Assembly (NCBI GenBank): GCA_023429825.1
Contig: JAEZDC010000008.1
Coordinates: 1-29,687 of the forward strand
DNA length: 29,687 nucleotides
Direction of reading: 5' to 3'
DNA from: Bacteroidota bacterium
GTDB taxonomy: Bacteria; Bacteroidota; Bacteroidia; Chitinophagales; Chitinophagaceae
Below are positions 16,411 through 23,410 of the stretch, piece after piece. The notes below the pieces were generated by a model, which was not told the DNA's origin, made no database searches, and saw only the letters and a list, made by a program, of their open reading frames with translations. The position numbers and the translations under genes are program-made. Within the stretch, counting starts at the first letter, position 1. Each line of letters opens with the position of its first letter.

Positions 16411-17730
16411 TTATAAATTGAATAAGCCTTTATTAAGCAGTTGTAAGGTTTGCGTCTTATAGCTGCTCGGTACAAGTAAAGATATATTGTGCCTGCTGCC
16501 TCCATAACTCACCATCGTAGTTGGAATTTCTTTTATTGATTCAAACAGATTACGAAGAATATCCCTGGTTTCGGCAATTTCATTTCCTACTATTGAAATA
16601 ATAGTTTGATTGTCTTCAATTTCAACTGTACCAAATGGCTCGAGTTCTTTCATTATATCTTTTATGGAAGCATCATTGTCGATCGTTACAGATACAGCCA
16701 CTTCGGAAGTCGTGATCATATCGATGGATGTTCTGTATTTTTCGAACACTTCAAACACTTTCCTCAAAAAACCGTAAGCAAGCAACATCCTGCTACTCTT
16801 TATCTTGATAGCAATGATGCCATCTTTCGCAGCTACTGCTTTCACTCCAACGCTTCCGGCTGTTTCTTCAATGATCGTTCCTTTTGCCTCAGGTTGCATT
16901 GTATTCAACAACTTCACAGGAACTTTTGCAAACTGGGCCGGCCATATAGAAGCAGGGTGAAGGATCTTCGCTCCAAAATAGGCAAGCTCTGCAGCTTCTT
17001 CAAAACTCAAACGTTCAATAGGTACTGTTTTTTCAACTATCCTGGGATCGTTATTATGCATTCCATCTATATCCGTCCATATTTCACAAACACTCGCATT
17101 GATAGCAGCAGCGATAAGAGACGCACTATAGTCGCTTCCTCCTCGCTTTAAATTATCGACTTCACCCCTTGAATTCCTGCATATATAACCTTGCGTGATA
17201 AAGACCTTTCGTGAAGCATGTTGCTTTAACAGCTGGTTAAGTTTAGTGCTTATATGCAAAAGTTGCGGTTCGTCATACTGATCGATCGACATAAAATCCA
17301 ACGCCGGCAGTAACACATGATCAACTCCAATTTCGTCGAGGTACACTGAAAAGAGTTTTGTGCTCATCAATTCGCCCTGCGCAAGTATGTCCTTGTTCAA
17401 TGCTTCGCTGAAGGATATCTTAAGAATGATATTAAGGAATTCAAAATGCTCACTGATGATTTCATTCGCTTTTTCTCTTAGCTCCTCTTTTTGTAAAAGG
17501 TTTGTTATGAAGCTGCGATAATGTGCCTCGAGTTTCTCAATATTCTCCCGGGCTGCCTGTTTATTGAAATTTGCAAGATTATCGCTTATCTCCACCAAAG
17601 CATTGGTAGTTCCGCTTAGTGCACTTAATACGACGATCTTGGCTTCATTATCTCTCTGAATAAGATCAGCCACCTGGTACATTCTCTCCGGCTTACCTAC
17701 ACTGGTGCCTCCAAACTTCATTACTTTCAT
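16411..17730 (-). CDS. lysC: Aspartate kinase
   Basis: Monofunctional aspartokinase, the first step of Lys/Thr/Met (and diaminopimelate) synthesis, phosphorylating L-aspartate. ATG 17730 starts MKVMKFGGTSVG, the ATP-site motif found at the extreme N-terminus of the family; the TTG at 17757 lies in the promoter box and is rejected. The kinase domain runs to about 285 with RGGSDYSASLIAA and WTDIDGMHNNDPRIV. Two ACT domains close the protein (about 300-439), which in relatives bind the feedback inhibitor lysine or threonine. 439 residues is typical. No homoserine dehydrogenase domain is fused. Promoter box TACATTTG at 17755. Confidence 0.95.
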   Translation of the reverse strand: MKVMKFGGTSVGKPERMYQVADLIQRDNEAKIVVLSALSGTTNALVEISDNLANFNKQAARENIEKLEAHYRSFITNLLQKEELREKANEIISEHFEFLNIILKISFSEALNKDILAQGELMSTKLFSVYLDEIGVDHVLLPALDFMSIDQYDEPQLLHISTKLNQLLKQHASRKVFITQGYICRNSRGEVDNLKRGGSDYSASLIAAAINASVCEIWTDIDGMHNNDPRIVEKTVPIERLSFEEAAELAYFGAKILHPASIWPAQFAKVPVKLLNTMQPEAKGTIIEETAGSVGVKAVAAKDGIIAIKIKSSRMLLAYGFLRKVFEVFEKYRTSIDMITTSEVAVSVTIDNDASIKDIMKELEPFGTVEIEDNQTIISIVGNEIAETRDILRNLFESIKEIPTTMVSYGGSRHNISLLVPSSYKTQTLQLLNKGLFNL

Positions 17731-17754
17731 TTCACAGCTTTTTTTAACGAGTTG

Positions 17755-17762
17755 CAAATGTA
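17755..17762 (-). promoter_or_regulatory. TAnnTTTG promoter box of lysC
   Basis: TACATTTG on the minus strand, exact consensus, 24 nt before the ATG at 17730. Confidence 0.5.
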
Positions 17763-17862
17763 AGCTTCAGCTTTATCAAATCGTCTAACAATCAAACCCC
17801 GCATGGTTTTCGGGCGGATCGCTTTGTTAAAAATCAGCATTTGTTCCCCATATTAATGCGTG

Positions 17863-17872
17863 CAAACGTTTG
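17863..17872. promoter_or_regulatory. Perfect 10-bp palindrome, candidate operator
   Basis: CAAACGTTTG, preceded by G and followed by A, in the spacer between lysC and phoH. It resembles the half-site arrangement of LacI/PurR-family operators (compare the CAAACGTT core of the E. coli PurR box). It lies about 65 bp upstream of the phoH -33 element and about 100 bp upstream of the lysC promoter. No regulator is encoded nearby, so its role is open. Confidence 0.3.
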
Positions 17873-17909
17873 AGATGAGAAATTAACCTGATGCCAAACT
17901 CATATTTTT

Positions 17910-17929
17910 CTATCCACACCTGTGTAAAA
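17910..17929. promoter_or_regulatory. Inverted pair of DnaA-box-like 9-mers
   Basis: CTATCCACA (17910-17918) and, after two bases, TGTGTAAAA (17921-17929), whose complement TTTTACACA fits the DnaA consensus TTWTNCACA; the first fits 8 of 9. The pair is immediately upstream of the phoH promoter. Confidence 0.35.
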
Positions 17930-17936
17930 CAGTTCG

Positions 17937-17968
17937 TTGGAAGTATGGGGTTGCATTGGTTAAATTTG
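17937..17968 (+). promoter_or_regulatory. Promoter of phoH
   Basis: TTG (17937-17939), 21-bp spacer, TAAATTTG (17961-17968): both Bacteroidota promoter elements at an accepted distance. The predicted leader is about 50 nt. Confidence 0.55.
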
Positions 17969-18022
17969 GAATAGATGTTGGTTAGATAGATATAAGACAT
18001 TCAAAAACAAAAACGTACTAAT

Positions 18023-19003
18023 TTGACAGACGCAATTATTAACCTTGACACCGTGAATCCAATCGAATTCTTTGGAGTAAATAACGGAAAGCTTGACCTG
18101 TTAAAGAAGAAATTCCCTTTGTTAAAGATCTTGTCAAGAGGAACTCAGCTTAAACTGAGTGGTGCTCCTGAACAAATTGATAGTGCAAAGGAGAAGATCG
18201 ACCTCATTATCCAGTACCTTGAAAGAAACGGCCATCTTAGTGAAAACTATTTTGAGCAGATACTTGGAGGAGATGATGCAGAAACGATAGACAATTTCGT
18301 TGATAAGAATCCGAATGATATTCTTGTTTTTGGCCCTAATGGTAAAACGGTAAGAGCCAGGACTGCTAACCAGAAGAAAATGGTTACAGCAGTAGACAAG
18401 AATGATATTGTATTCGCCATTGGTCCTGCTGGTACAGGTAAAACTTATACCGCGGTAGCATTGGCTGTACGGGCCTTAAAGAATAAGGTGGTGAAGAAGA
18501 TCATTCTTACCCGTCCTGCGGTAGAAGCCGGTGAAAGCCTGGGTTTTTTGCCTGGTGATCTGAAAGAAAAGATCGATCCTTATCTGCGTCCATTATATGA
18601 TGCTTTGGATGATATGATCCCGGCTGATAAACTTGGTTATTATATGAGCACAAGAACGATTGAGATCGCTCCGCTGGCTTATATGAGAGGACGTACATTG
18701 GATAACGCATTTATTATTTTGGATGAGGCGCAGAATGCAAATGATCTTCAGTTGAAGATGTTCCTGACGCGTATCGGAGCGAATGCAAAGGCGATCATCA
18801 CTGGTGACCCTACACAGATCGACTTGCCAAGAAATCAGAAAAGTGGTTTGTGGAGAGCAACGAAGATACTTCGCAACATAGATGGGATCGCTCATATAGA
18901 ATTGGACGAAGAGGATGTAGTAAGACACAGATTGGTTAAAGCCATCATTCGTGCTTACGACAAAGACAAGGATAAAGAGCAGGAAAGATTGGAAAACCAA
19001 TAG
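18023..19003 (+). CDS. PhoH-family ATPase
   Basis: PhoH-like P-loop ATPase of 326 residues; members are linked to RNA metabolism and phosphate-starvation responses. Walker A GPAGTGKT is at 134-141 and Walker B ILDEAQ includes Asp234 and Glu235; TGDPTQIDLP is the following conserved motif. The N-terminal 110 residues form the KH-like domain seen in this subgroup. No ATG is available: the frame has a stop at 17993 and no ATG before the conserved NPIEFFGVNN segment. The TTG at 18023 gives the N-terminus expected for Bacteroidota homologues (TDAIINLDTVNPIEFFGVNN) and is therefore used. The alternative GTG at 18053 would remove conserved residues. Terminated at 19031. Confidence 0.92.
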   Translation: MTDAIINLDTVNPIEFFGVNNGKLDLLKKKFPLLKILSRGTQLKLSGAPEQIDSAKEKIDLIIQYLERNGHLSENYFEQILGGDDAETIDNFVDKNPNDILVFGPNGKTVRARTANQKKMVTAVDKNDIVFAIGPAGTGKTYTAVALAVRALKNKVVKKIILTRPAVEAGESLGFLPGDLKEKIDPYLRPLYDALDDMIPADKLGYYMSTRTIEIAPLAYMRGRTLDNAFIILDEAQNANDLQLKMFLTRIGANAKAIITGDPTQIDLPRNQKSGLWRATKILRNIDGIAHIELDEEDVVRHRLVKAIIRAYDKDKDKEQERLENQ

Positions 19004-19030
19004 GCATAAATTTGTCCCTAAGAAATTGTG

Positions 19031-19058
19031 AAGAGGCAGCCCGCACTGCCTCTTTTTT
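19031..19058 (+). terminator. Rho-independent terminator after phoH
   Basis: Stem AAGAGGCAG (19031-19039) and CTGCCTCTT (19046-19054), loop CCCGCA, with a run of T through 19058. Confidence 0.9.
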
Positions 19059-19074
19059 ATTTTACCTTAGCACT

Positions 19075-19476
19075 ATGAAGCATCTGCTGTTCATTTTGAT
19101 GGCAATCTTATTTTTTTCTTGCAAGCAAGAACCCCACTATGCAAAATCAGAAAACGCTTTAGACGCCGGGAGAGAATTCATTGATGCTTTTTTAGATGGT
19201 GATACAAAGAAGGCGCAATTTTATATGGTTAAAGATGATAGAAATCTGCAGATATTATCATTAATGCATAAGCAACTTAAGAATAGGAATAAAGAGGATA
19301 GGGAGGGTTATAAATCTTCATCCATTATTATTGGTGATGTTGATAATGTAACAGAGAAAGAAGTTATCATTCAATACCAAAGTTCTTATGACAGAACAGG
19401 ACGTAAGGTAAAAGTGATAGAGCAAAATGGAGAATGGCTGGTTGATCTAAAATATACTTTCAATCCTAACATGTGA
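19075..19476 (+). CDS. Small lipoprotein with DUF4878-like domain
   Basis: 133 residues from ATG 19075; the frame upstream (from 19012) runs through the phoH terminator and is not used. The signal peptide ends FFSC (Cys16). The rest resembles the NTF2-like DUF4878 fold: an N-terminal helix (ALDAGREFIDAFLDGDTKKA) followed by strands ending VKVIEQNGEWLVDLKYTF. Such lipoproteins have no proven function. The stop overlaps the GTG start of crcB by 4 nt (GTGA), so it is translationally coupled to crcB and probably leads a four-gene operon. A near-consensus box TACCTTAG (19063-19070) sits 4 nt before the ATG. Confidence 0.78.
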   Translation: MKHLLFILMAILFFSCKQEPHYAKSENALDAGREFIDAFLDGDTKKAQFYMVKDDRNLQILSLMHKQLKNRNKEDREGYKSSSIIIGDVDNVTEKEVIIQYQSSYDRTGRKVKVIEQNGEWLVDLKYTFNPNM

Positions 19477-19841
19477 TAAAAGCAATACTAATAGTAGGAT
19501 TAGGTGGTATGTTCGGCTCTGTTTTTCGGTACGTTTTCTCAGTAATGGTAAAAGCAAATGATTTCCCCTTCGCCACTTTTATTGTAAATATTGCGGGTTC
19601 TTTTATCATTGGATTAGTAATTGGTGCGTCACTTAAAAATGATGTCATAGATAATAACTGGAAGTTGTTTCTTGCAACGGGGGTGTGCGGAGGCTTCACC
19701 ACTTTTTCAGCGTTTTCATTAGAATGTATAGAACTCTTTAAGCAACAGCGATATTTTATGGTGCTTGTTTATATTATCATGAGCATTATTTTAGGATTAG
19801 CCGCTACTTTTGCAGGACTTCAATTAACAAAAGGAAATTAA
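19473..19841 (+). CDS. crcB: Fluoride channel CrcB/Fluc
   Basis: 122-residue dual-topology membrane protein that exports fluoride. It has four transmembrane segments and the family motifs GGMFGSVFRY (about 10-19), the conserved Asn in FIVNIAGSF (about 37) and GGFTTFSAFSLE (about 72-83, the Na+ and fluoride-pore region). The start is GTG, overlapping the previous stop TGA by 4 nt; no ATG fits the conserved N-terminus. Its own stop TAA overlaps the ATG of the pyrophosphatase gene by one base. No fluoride riboswitch was recognised upstream, so expression seems tied to the operon. Confidence 0.94.
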   Translation: MIKAILIVGLGGMFGSVFRYVFSVMVKANDFPFATFIVNIAGSFIIGLVIGASLKNDVIDNNWKLFLATGVCGGFTTFSAFSLECIELFKQQRYFMVLVYIIMSIILGLAATFAGLQLTKGN

Positions 19842-20389
19842 TGATCACAACTGTTCTACATCCATGGCATGGTGTTCCGGCAGGAGAGCAGTCTCCCCGT
19901 GTGGTAAACGCGGTAATTGAAATTCCACAAGGTTCAAGAGCTAAATACGAAATAGATAAGGAAAGTGGCTTGCTGAAACTGGACAGAGTGATCTATTCAT
20001 CTTTTTATTACCCGGTTAATTACGGCTTTATTCCCCAGACCTACGGTGGCGATAAAGATCCATTAGACATATTGGTAATCACGTCCCTGAGTGTACAACC
20101 TCTTACAATAATGGATGCAAAGATCATTGGTGTAATGCAAATGGTAGATAGCGGAGATGCCGACGATAAGATCATCGCTGTGGCTGCCACTGACCCAAGT
20201 GTTAATCACTACAATAATATTGAAGAATTGCCTAGGCATTTCTTTGATGAGCTACGCCACTTTTTCGAGGAGTATAAAAAGCTTGAAAATAAAACTGTAG
20301 TGGTGGAAGAGTTTGGCGATAAAACAACAGCATTGAAGATAGTGGGTGAAGCAATTGAATTTTATAAAGAGAACTTTGCAAAAAAATAA
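19841..20389 (+). CDS. ppa: Inorganic pyrophosphatase (family I)
   Basis: Soluble Mg2+-dependent enzyme hydrolysing PPi to phosphate, pulling biosynthetic reactions forward. 182 residues; the signature DKDPLDILV (about 71-79) carries the metal-binding aspartates. The substrate-site segment YPVNYGFIPQTYGG precedes it, and the late DGDA-like metal site reads VDSGDADDKI. ATG 19841 shares its A with the crcB stop (TAATG), indicating coupled translation. Family I pyrophosphatases are inhibited by fluoride, which gives the adjacency to crcB a possible meaning (inference). The TauE-like gene starts 7 nt after the stop. Confidence 0.95.
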   Translation: MITTVLHPWHGVPAGEQSPRVVNAVIEIPQGSRAKYEIDKESGLLKLDRVIYSSFYYPVNYGFIPQTYGGDKDPLDILVITSLSVQPLTIMDAKIIGVMQMVDSGDADDKIIAVAATDPSVNHYNNIEELPRHFFDELRHFFEEYKKLENKTVVVEEFGDKTTALKIVGEAIEFYKENFAKK

Positions 20390-20396
20390 TTCATCT

Positions 20397-20828
20397 ATGA
20401 CAACCGAAACCATCATTATCCTGATAATTGTTGGGATAGTTGCAGGAATTCTTAGCGGAATGGTTGGTATTGGCGGAGGTGTTGTAATAGTTCCTGCGCT
20501 TGTGTACTTTCTTGCATTTCCCCAGAAAACAGCACAGGGTACCACACTGGCACTATTAATGTTTCCTATTGGCATCTTAGGTGTTTATAACTACTATAAG
20601 CAGGGTCATGTAGATTTTAAATATGTCGTACTAATAGCATTGGGATTTATACTGGGAAGTTACCTGGGCAGCAAGATATCTCTTGGAATGAGTGATGATA
20701 AGGTGAAGAAGTTCTTTGCCATCATAATAATGCTTGTCGCTATCAAAATGCTTTTCCTCGATAAAAAGAAAAGAACTTCAGATACAGAAAAACCTGCTAT
20801 TGAACTCAATCAGAAAAAAGAAGAATAG
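20397..20828 (+). CDS. Half-length TauE/SafE-family membrane protein
   Basis: 143 residues from ATG 20397, 7 nt after ppa; an upstream in-frame ATG lies within ppa and is rejected. The protein shows about four transmembrane segments and the family's repeat signature IVGIVAGILSGMVGIGGGVV (residues 11-30), followed by VPALVYF and the QGTTLALLMFP helix. Full TauE/SafE proteins have two such halves and about 250 residues, so this is a single repeat that would need to dimerise. The family is linked to export of sulfite, sulfoacetate and other anions; the substrate here is unknown. The tail (about 122-143) is charged and cytoplasmic. Last gene of the run starting at 19075. Confidence 0.85.
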   Translation: MTTETIIILIIVGIVAGILSGMVGIGGGVVIVPALVYFLAFPQKTAQGTTLALLMFPIGILGVYNYYKQGHVDFKYVVLIALGFILGSYLGSKISLGMSDDKVKKFFAIIIMLVAIKMLFLDKKKRTSDTEKPAIELNQKKEE

Positions 20829-20832
20829 GATT

Positions 20833-20862
20833 TTTGCTATTTGCTTTGCTCCTTTATCTTTG
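20833..20862 (+). promoter_or_regulatory. Promoter of the 53-residue membrane protein gene
   Basis: TTTG (20833-20836), 18-bp spacer, TATCTTTG (20855-20862), the full Bacteroidota consensus. The ATG at 20879 is 16 nt downstream. Confidence 0.6.
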
Positions 20863-20878
20863 CCGCAAATTCTTAGAA

Positions 20879-21040
20879 ATGGAAGTATCTAAAAAATCTA
20901 CAGGTAAATATTGGCTTTGGTGTTTTGTGTGGACAGCCATTATGATCGTTATGTTGGCCATGCCTTCTCTCAGGCCATTCTTTTGGTTAGCATTGCCTGG
21001 AGCTACTACTTACTTTGCTTTAGCGCTCGATTTGATTTAA
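20879..21040 (+). CDS. 53-residue two-helix membrane protein
   Basis: Small protein starting MEVSKKSTGKYW with two hydrophobic segments (about 11-29 and 32-50, joined by the Arg-Pro turn LRPFF). ATG 20879 is chosen because an intact promoter lies directly upstream; the ATG at 20834 is within that promoter. The function is unknown. Its last 35 bases overlap the 3' end of the NlpC/P60 gene on the other strand, and its terminator lies within that gene. Confidence 0.75.
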   Translation: MEVSKKSTGKYWLWCFVWTAIMIVMLAMPSLRPFFWLALPGATTYFALALDLI

Positions 21041-21848
21041 ATACCGTTAACTCATATAGTCCAGTTCTCACAAGAACTGGATTTTTATTTGTGTATCGCT
21101 TGATCACTCTAAGCTTATGCGTTCGTTGTCCTGTTTCGCTATTAATAATACCAGCATTATCGATCTTATCTATCCTTACTCTTCCGGACGCATGAATGAT
21201 CTCAGTGCTGTTTAGCAGAATTCCTACATGTGTTATTTTTCCTTCTTCGTTATCAAAAAAAGCCAGGTCTCCACATTCACCTTGTTGTAAAAAACTTACT
21301 TCTTCCCCTTGCTCAGCTTGTTGATAGGCATCTCTCGGTAAGTGGATTCCTAGCATTTTATAAACCTGTTGGCTAAATCCGCTACAATCAATACCAAAGA
21401 CTGACCGGCCACCCCATAAATATGGAACGTTTATGTACTTAATGGCAATTTCTTTAAATAGTTCTGCAGATGGTACTATATCACTATCCCAGGTATTGCA
21501 ATTCTTATAATCAACCGAAAAATTGCCTAATTGACTCTTTCCTTCTATAGCCAGAATCGGGGAAGACATTGAAATATGCAGATCGGTTGTGTTTAGCGTG
21601 ATGGAAGAAATAAAATCAATTGAATATAATTTTTTAGCAGGCAGAAGTGGAGTATCTGTTTCTGTTAACTGGCTATTCTGGCACCAGCCAATATAATCAT
21701 CATATAAGCACCGGACTTTCGTAAACAGCTTTTGTACTTCTAAAACTTCAGCAAATTCTCCAAATAACATCTGGCTCACCATTTCACTTGTATGCGAGGC
21801 TTCTTTGCGTATGGGGCAAACTGCCACAATGCAGGCTATGTAATTCAT
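21006..21848 (-). CDS. SH3-NlpC/P60 (C40) peptidase
   Basis: 280 residues; predicted endopeptidase cutting between D-Glu and diaminopimelate or related bonds in peptidoglycan peptides. ATG 21848 is used because the SH3-like region begins there (CPIRKEASHTSEMVSQMLFG); the longer frame reads into the upstream gene. Bacterial SH3-like domains cover about 5-125. The NlpC/P60 domain (about 128-252) has Cys155 in GIDCSGF, His207 in ITHVGI and His219 in IIHASG. No signal peptide is evident, as in many Bacteroidota relatives. The last 28 residues after LRVIKRY are unusual: they are encoded by the terminator of the convergent gene. It follows the PAS protein by 22 nt and is likely co-transcribed with it. 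Confidence 0.9.
   Translation of the reverse strand: MNYIACIVAVCPIRKEASHTSEMVSQMLFGEFAEVLEVQKLFTKVRCLYDDYIGWCQNSQLTETDTPLLPAKKLYSIDFISSITLNTTDLHISMSSPILAIEGKSQLGNFSVDYKNCNTWDSDIVPSAELFKEIAIKYINVPYLWGGRSVFGIDCSGFSQQVYKMLGIHLPRDAYQQAEQGEEVSFLQQGECGDLAFFDNEEGKITHVGILLNSTEIIHASGRVRIDKIDNAGIINSETGQRTHKLRVIKRYTNKNPVLVRTGLYELTVFKSNRALKQSK
21061..21090 (+). terminator. Terminator of the 53-residue gene, inside the NlpC/P60 coding region
   Basis: Perfect stem CCAGTTCT (21061-21068) and AGAACTGG (21073-21080), 4-nt loop, then ATTTTTATTT. It is 20 nt past the small gene's stop and falls in the last 28 codons of the convergent gene. Confidence 0.85.
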
Positions 21849-21870
21849 AAAGGAAAGATAATGATAGAAA

Positions 21871-23262
21871 CTATTCTTTAACTGATAAAGCCTGCTTGTA
21901 TTGGGAAAGATCGGATGAAAGCTCACGGGTAAACTCATCCAATAGTTTCGCAGAATCTTTGATGTATTGCAGGATCTTTGCTCTTTCTTCCGGCTGAAGG
22001 GTATCATCTTCCAGCAACGGGATAAGGCCTTGTAGGTTGGCAAGCGGGTGCCTCACTTTGTGTGAGGTAGCAAATGCTAACTCCTCCAGTTGCTTTATAT
22101 AGGCATCTTTTTGTTCGTCTGCTATTTTGATAGATGTCACATCTATACCATAACCAATTACGTACTTAATCTTATCATTCTCGAAATAAGGGGAGAACTT
22201 ACGTAACACATATTTTTTAGAGCCTGTTTTGGTAACATGCTCATCCACCCACTCTATTTGTTGCCTGGTACTGATCGCCTTATTAAAGTACTCATGCCTT
22301 CTTTCTGCCTGTGTAGTGTCTAAACCTTTTAATGCGCAATAATCAAAATCGGTTTTACCAAGAAGCCAGTTACGCATTCCGTCGTTAGCCAGAGCTTTTC
22401 GGTTAATAAATACATACACATGCTGTGCATCAAATACAGCAATATCTGCAGGTATATTGTTGAGAATGCTTTCTGTAAATTTTCTTTGATTGTTGATCTC
22501 GTCCTGTGCCTCTTTCATTCTTGTCACATCCTTGCCAAGTGACAGTACTTCTGTGGTCTTTCCTTCTTTATCAAATATGCCGGTCTCACTCCACAGTATC
22601 CATCTGTCCTCACCATGATAATTTTTTAACTGTATCAGGTTTGTAATATTAGGATTAGTAGGAGAGATGGATCTTACCTGCTGAACATATTCTTCTATCG
22701 TTTGCTGATCACCGAAAGTGTAGTTAATGTCAATTAGTTCCTGCGGGCTCTTTCCAAAAAAATCACAGAAGTTGCTATTTATATAAGAGCGCTTTCCTTG
22801 TGGTGTAGAAATGGAGATCATTTCCGGGATTGCATCAAATAAGGCTTCAATCCGCTCTTTACTTTTTAAAAGAGCCAGCTCCGCCTCTTTCTTATCAGTG
22901 ATGAGTGAGGCTATAGAGAAGAGTTCGTGTATGTTGCCGTTACTATCTTTTACAGGAACGATCACTTTTTCAACCCAAAAAAATGAACCATCTTTTGCCT
23001 TGTGCTTTATTTCGCCTTTCCAGCCACCATTCTGTTGAATGCTATCCCACATTTGCTCAAAAAAAGCATCCGGATCGCCGGTATGTAAAATCCTAAAACT
23101 CTTGCCTATTAATTCTTCTTCCGAGTATTGAGAAACTGATGTGAAGTTCTTATTGACACTTTTGAATATACCGTTTTCATCTGTTACCGACATCAGCAGG
23201 TTCAGGTCTACCGCCTGTTGAAAAGCAGCCCAGCTGGAAGCAGTACTCTTTTGGTCATTCAT
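21871..23262 (-). CDS. Triple-PAS histidine-kinase-like protein lacking the ATPase domain
   Basis: 463 residues with three PAS domains: about 15-130 (SVTDENGIFKSVNKNF, then the PAC-type WVEKVIVPVKDSNGN), about 138-255 (ALFDAIPEMISISTPQGKRS) and about 265-385 (SILNNIPADIAVFDAQHVYV). A dimerisation segment follows with an H-box LAFATSHKVRHPLANLQ, His401 being the likely phospho-acceptor. The protein stops at the end of this helix pair; no HATPase N, G1 or G2 boxes exist, and the next gene starts 22 nt later, leaving no room for a frameshifted remnant. No transmembrane segment, so cytoplasmic. It may be phosphorylated by another kinase or act as a PAS-based sensor scaffold (inference). Confidence 0.88.
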   Translation of the reverse strand: MNDQKSTASSWAAFQQAVDLNLLMSVTDENGIFKSVNKNFTSVSQYSEEELIGKSFRILHTGDPDAFFEQMWDSIQQNGGWKGEIKHKAKDGSFFWVEKVIVPVKDSNGNIHELFSIASLITDKKEAELALLKSKERIEALFDAIPEMISISTPQGKRSYINSNFCDFFGKSPQELIDINYTFGDQQTIEEYVQQVRSISPTNPNITNLIQLKNYHGEDRWILWSETGIFDKEGKTTEVLSLGKDVTRMKEAQDEINNQRKFTESILNNIPADIAVFDAQHVYVFINRKALANDGMRNWLLGKTDFDYCALKGLDTTQAERRHEYFNKAISTRQQIEWVDEHVTKTGSKKYVLRKFSPYFENDKIKYVIGYGIDVTSIKIADEQKDAYIKQLEELAFATSHKVRHPLANLQGLIPLLEDDTLQPEERAKILQYIKDSAKLLDEFTRELSSDLSQYKQALSVKE

Positions 23263-23270
23263 GGATGAAG

Positions 23271-23278
23271 CAAATATG
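23271..23278 (-). promoter_or_regulatory. Near-consensus promoter box of the PAS protein gene
   Basis: CATATTTG on the minus strand matches TAnnTTTG at five of six fixed bases and lies 8 nt before the ATG. Confidence 0.3.
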
Positions 23279-23410
23279 TTGATAAAAATTGAACTAACGA
23301 ACTTCTTTTATAAACTTTATTGCAGGGAATTATCAGGGATTAATTGCATTAAAATGGCTGCACAAATAACTTTCACCCGATGTAGGAACAGCTTTTGTAT
23401 TTTGGATATC

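Noticed and set aside
16606..17151. 181-codon frame antisense to lysC
   Set aside because: Covered by a certain gene; no recognisable domain.
17731..18022. Replication origin
   Set aside because: Only two DnaA-box-like 9-mers, with no cluster of boxes, no AT-rich unwinding stretch and no dnaA/dnaN neighbours.
19007..19014. TAAATTTG as promoter of the lipoprotein gene at 19075
   Set aside because: The strong terminator at 19031-19058 would lie between it and the gene; the near-consensus TACCTTAG at 19063 is better placed.
19003..19074. Fluoride riboswitch for the crcB operon
   Set aside because: The space is filled by the phoH terminator, and the conserved crcB-motif pseudoknot elements could not be recognised.
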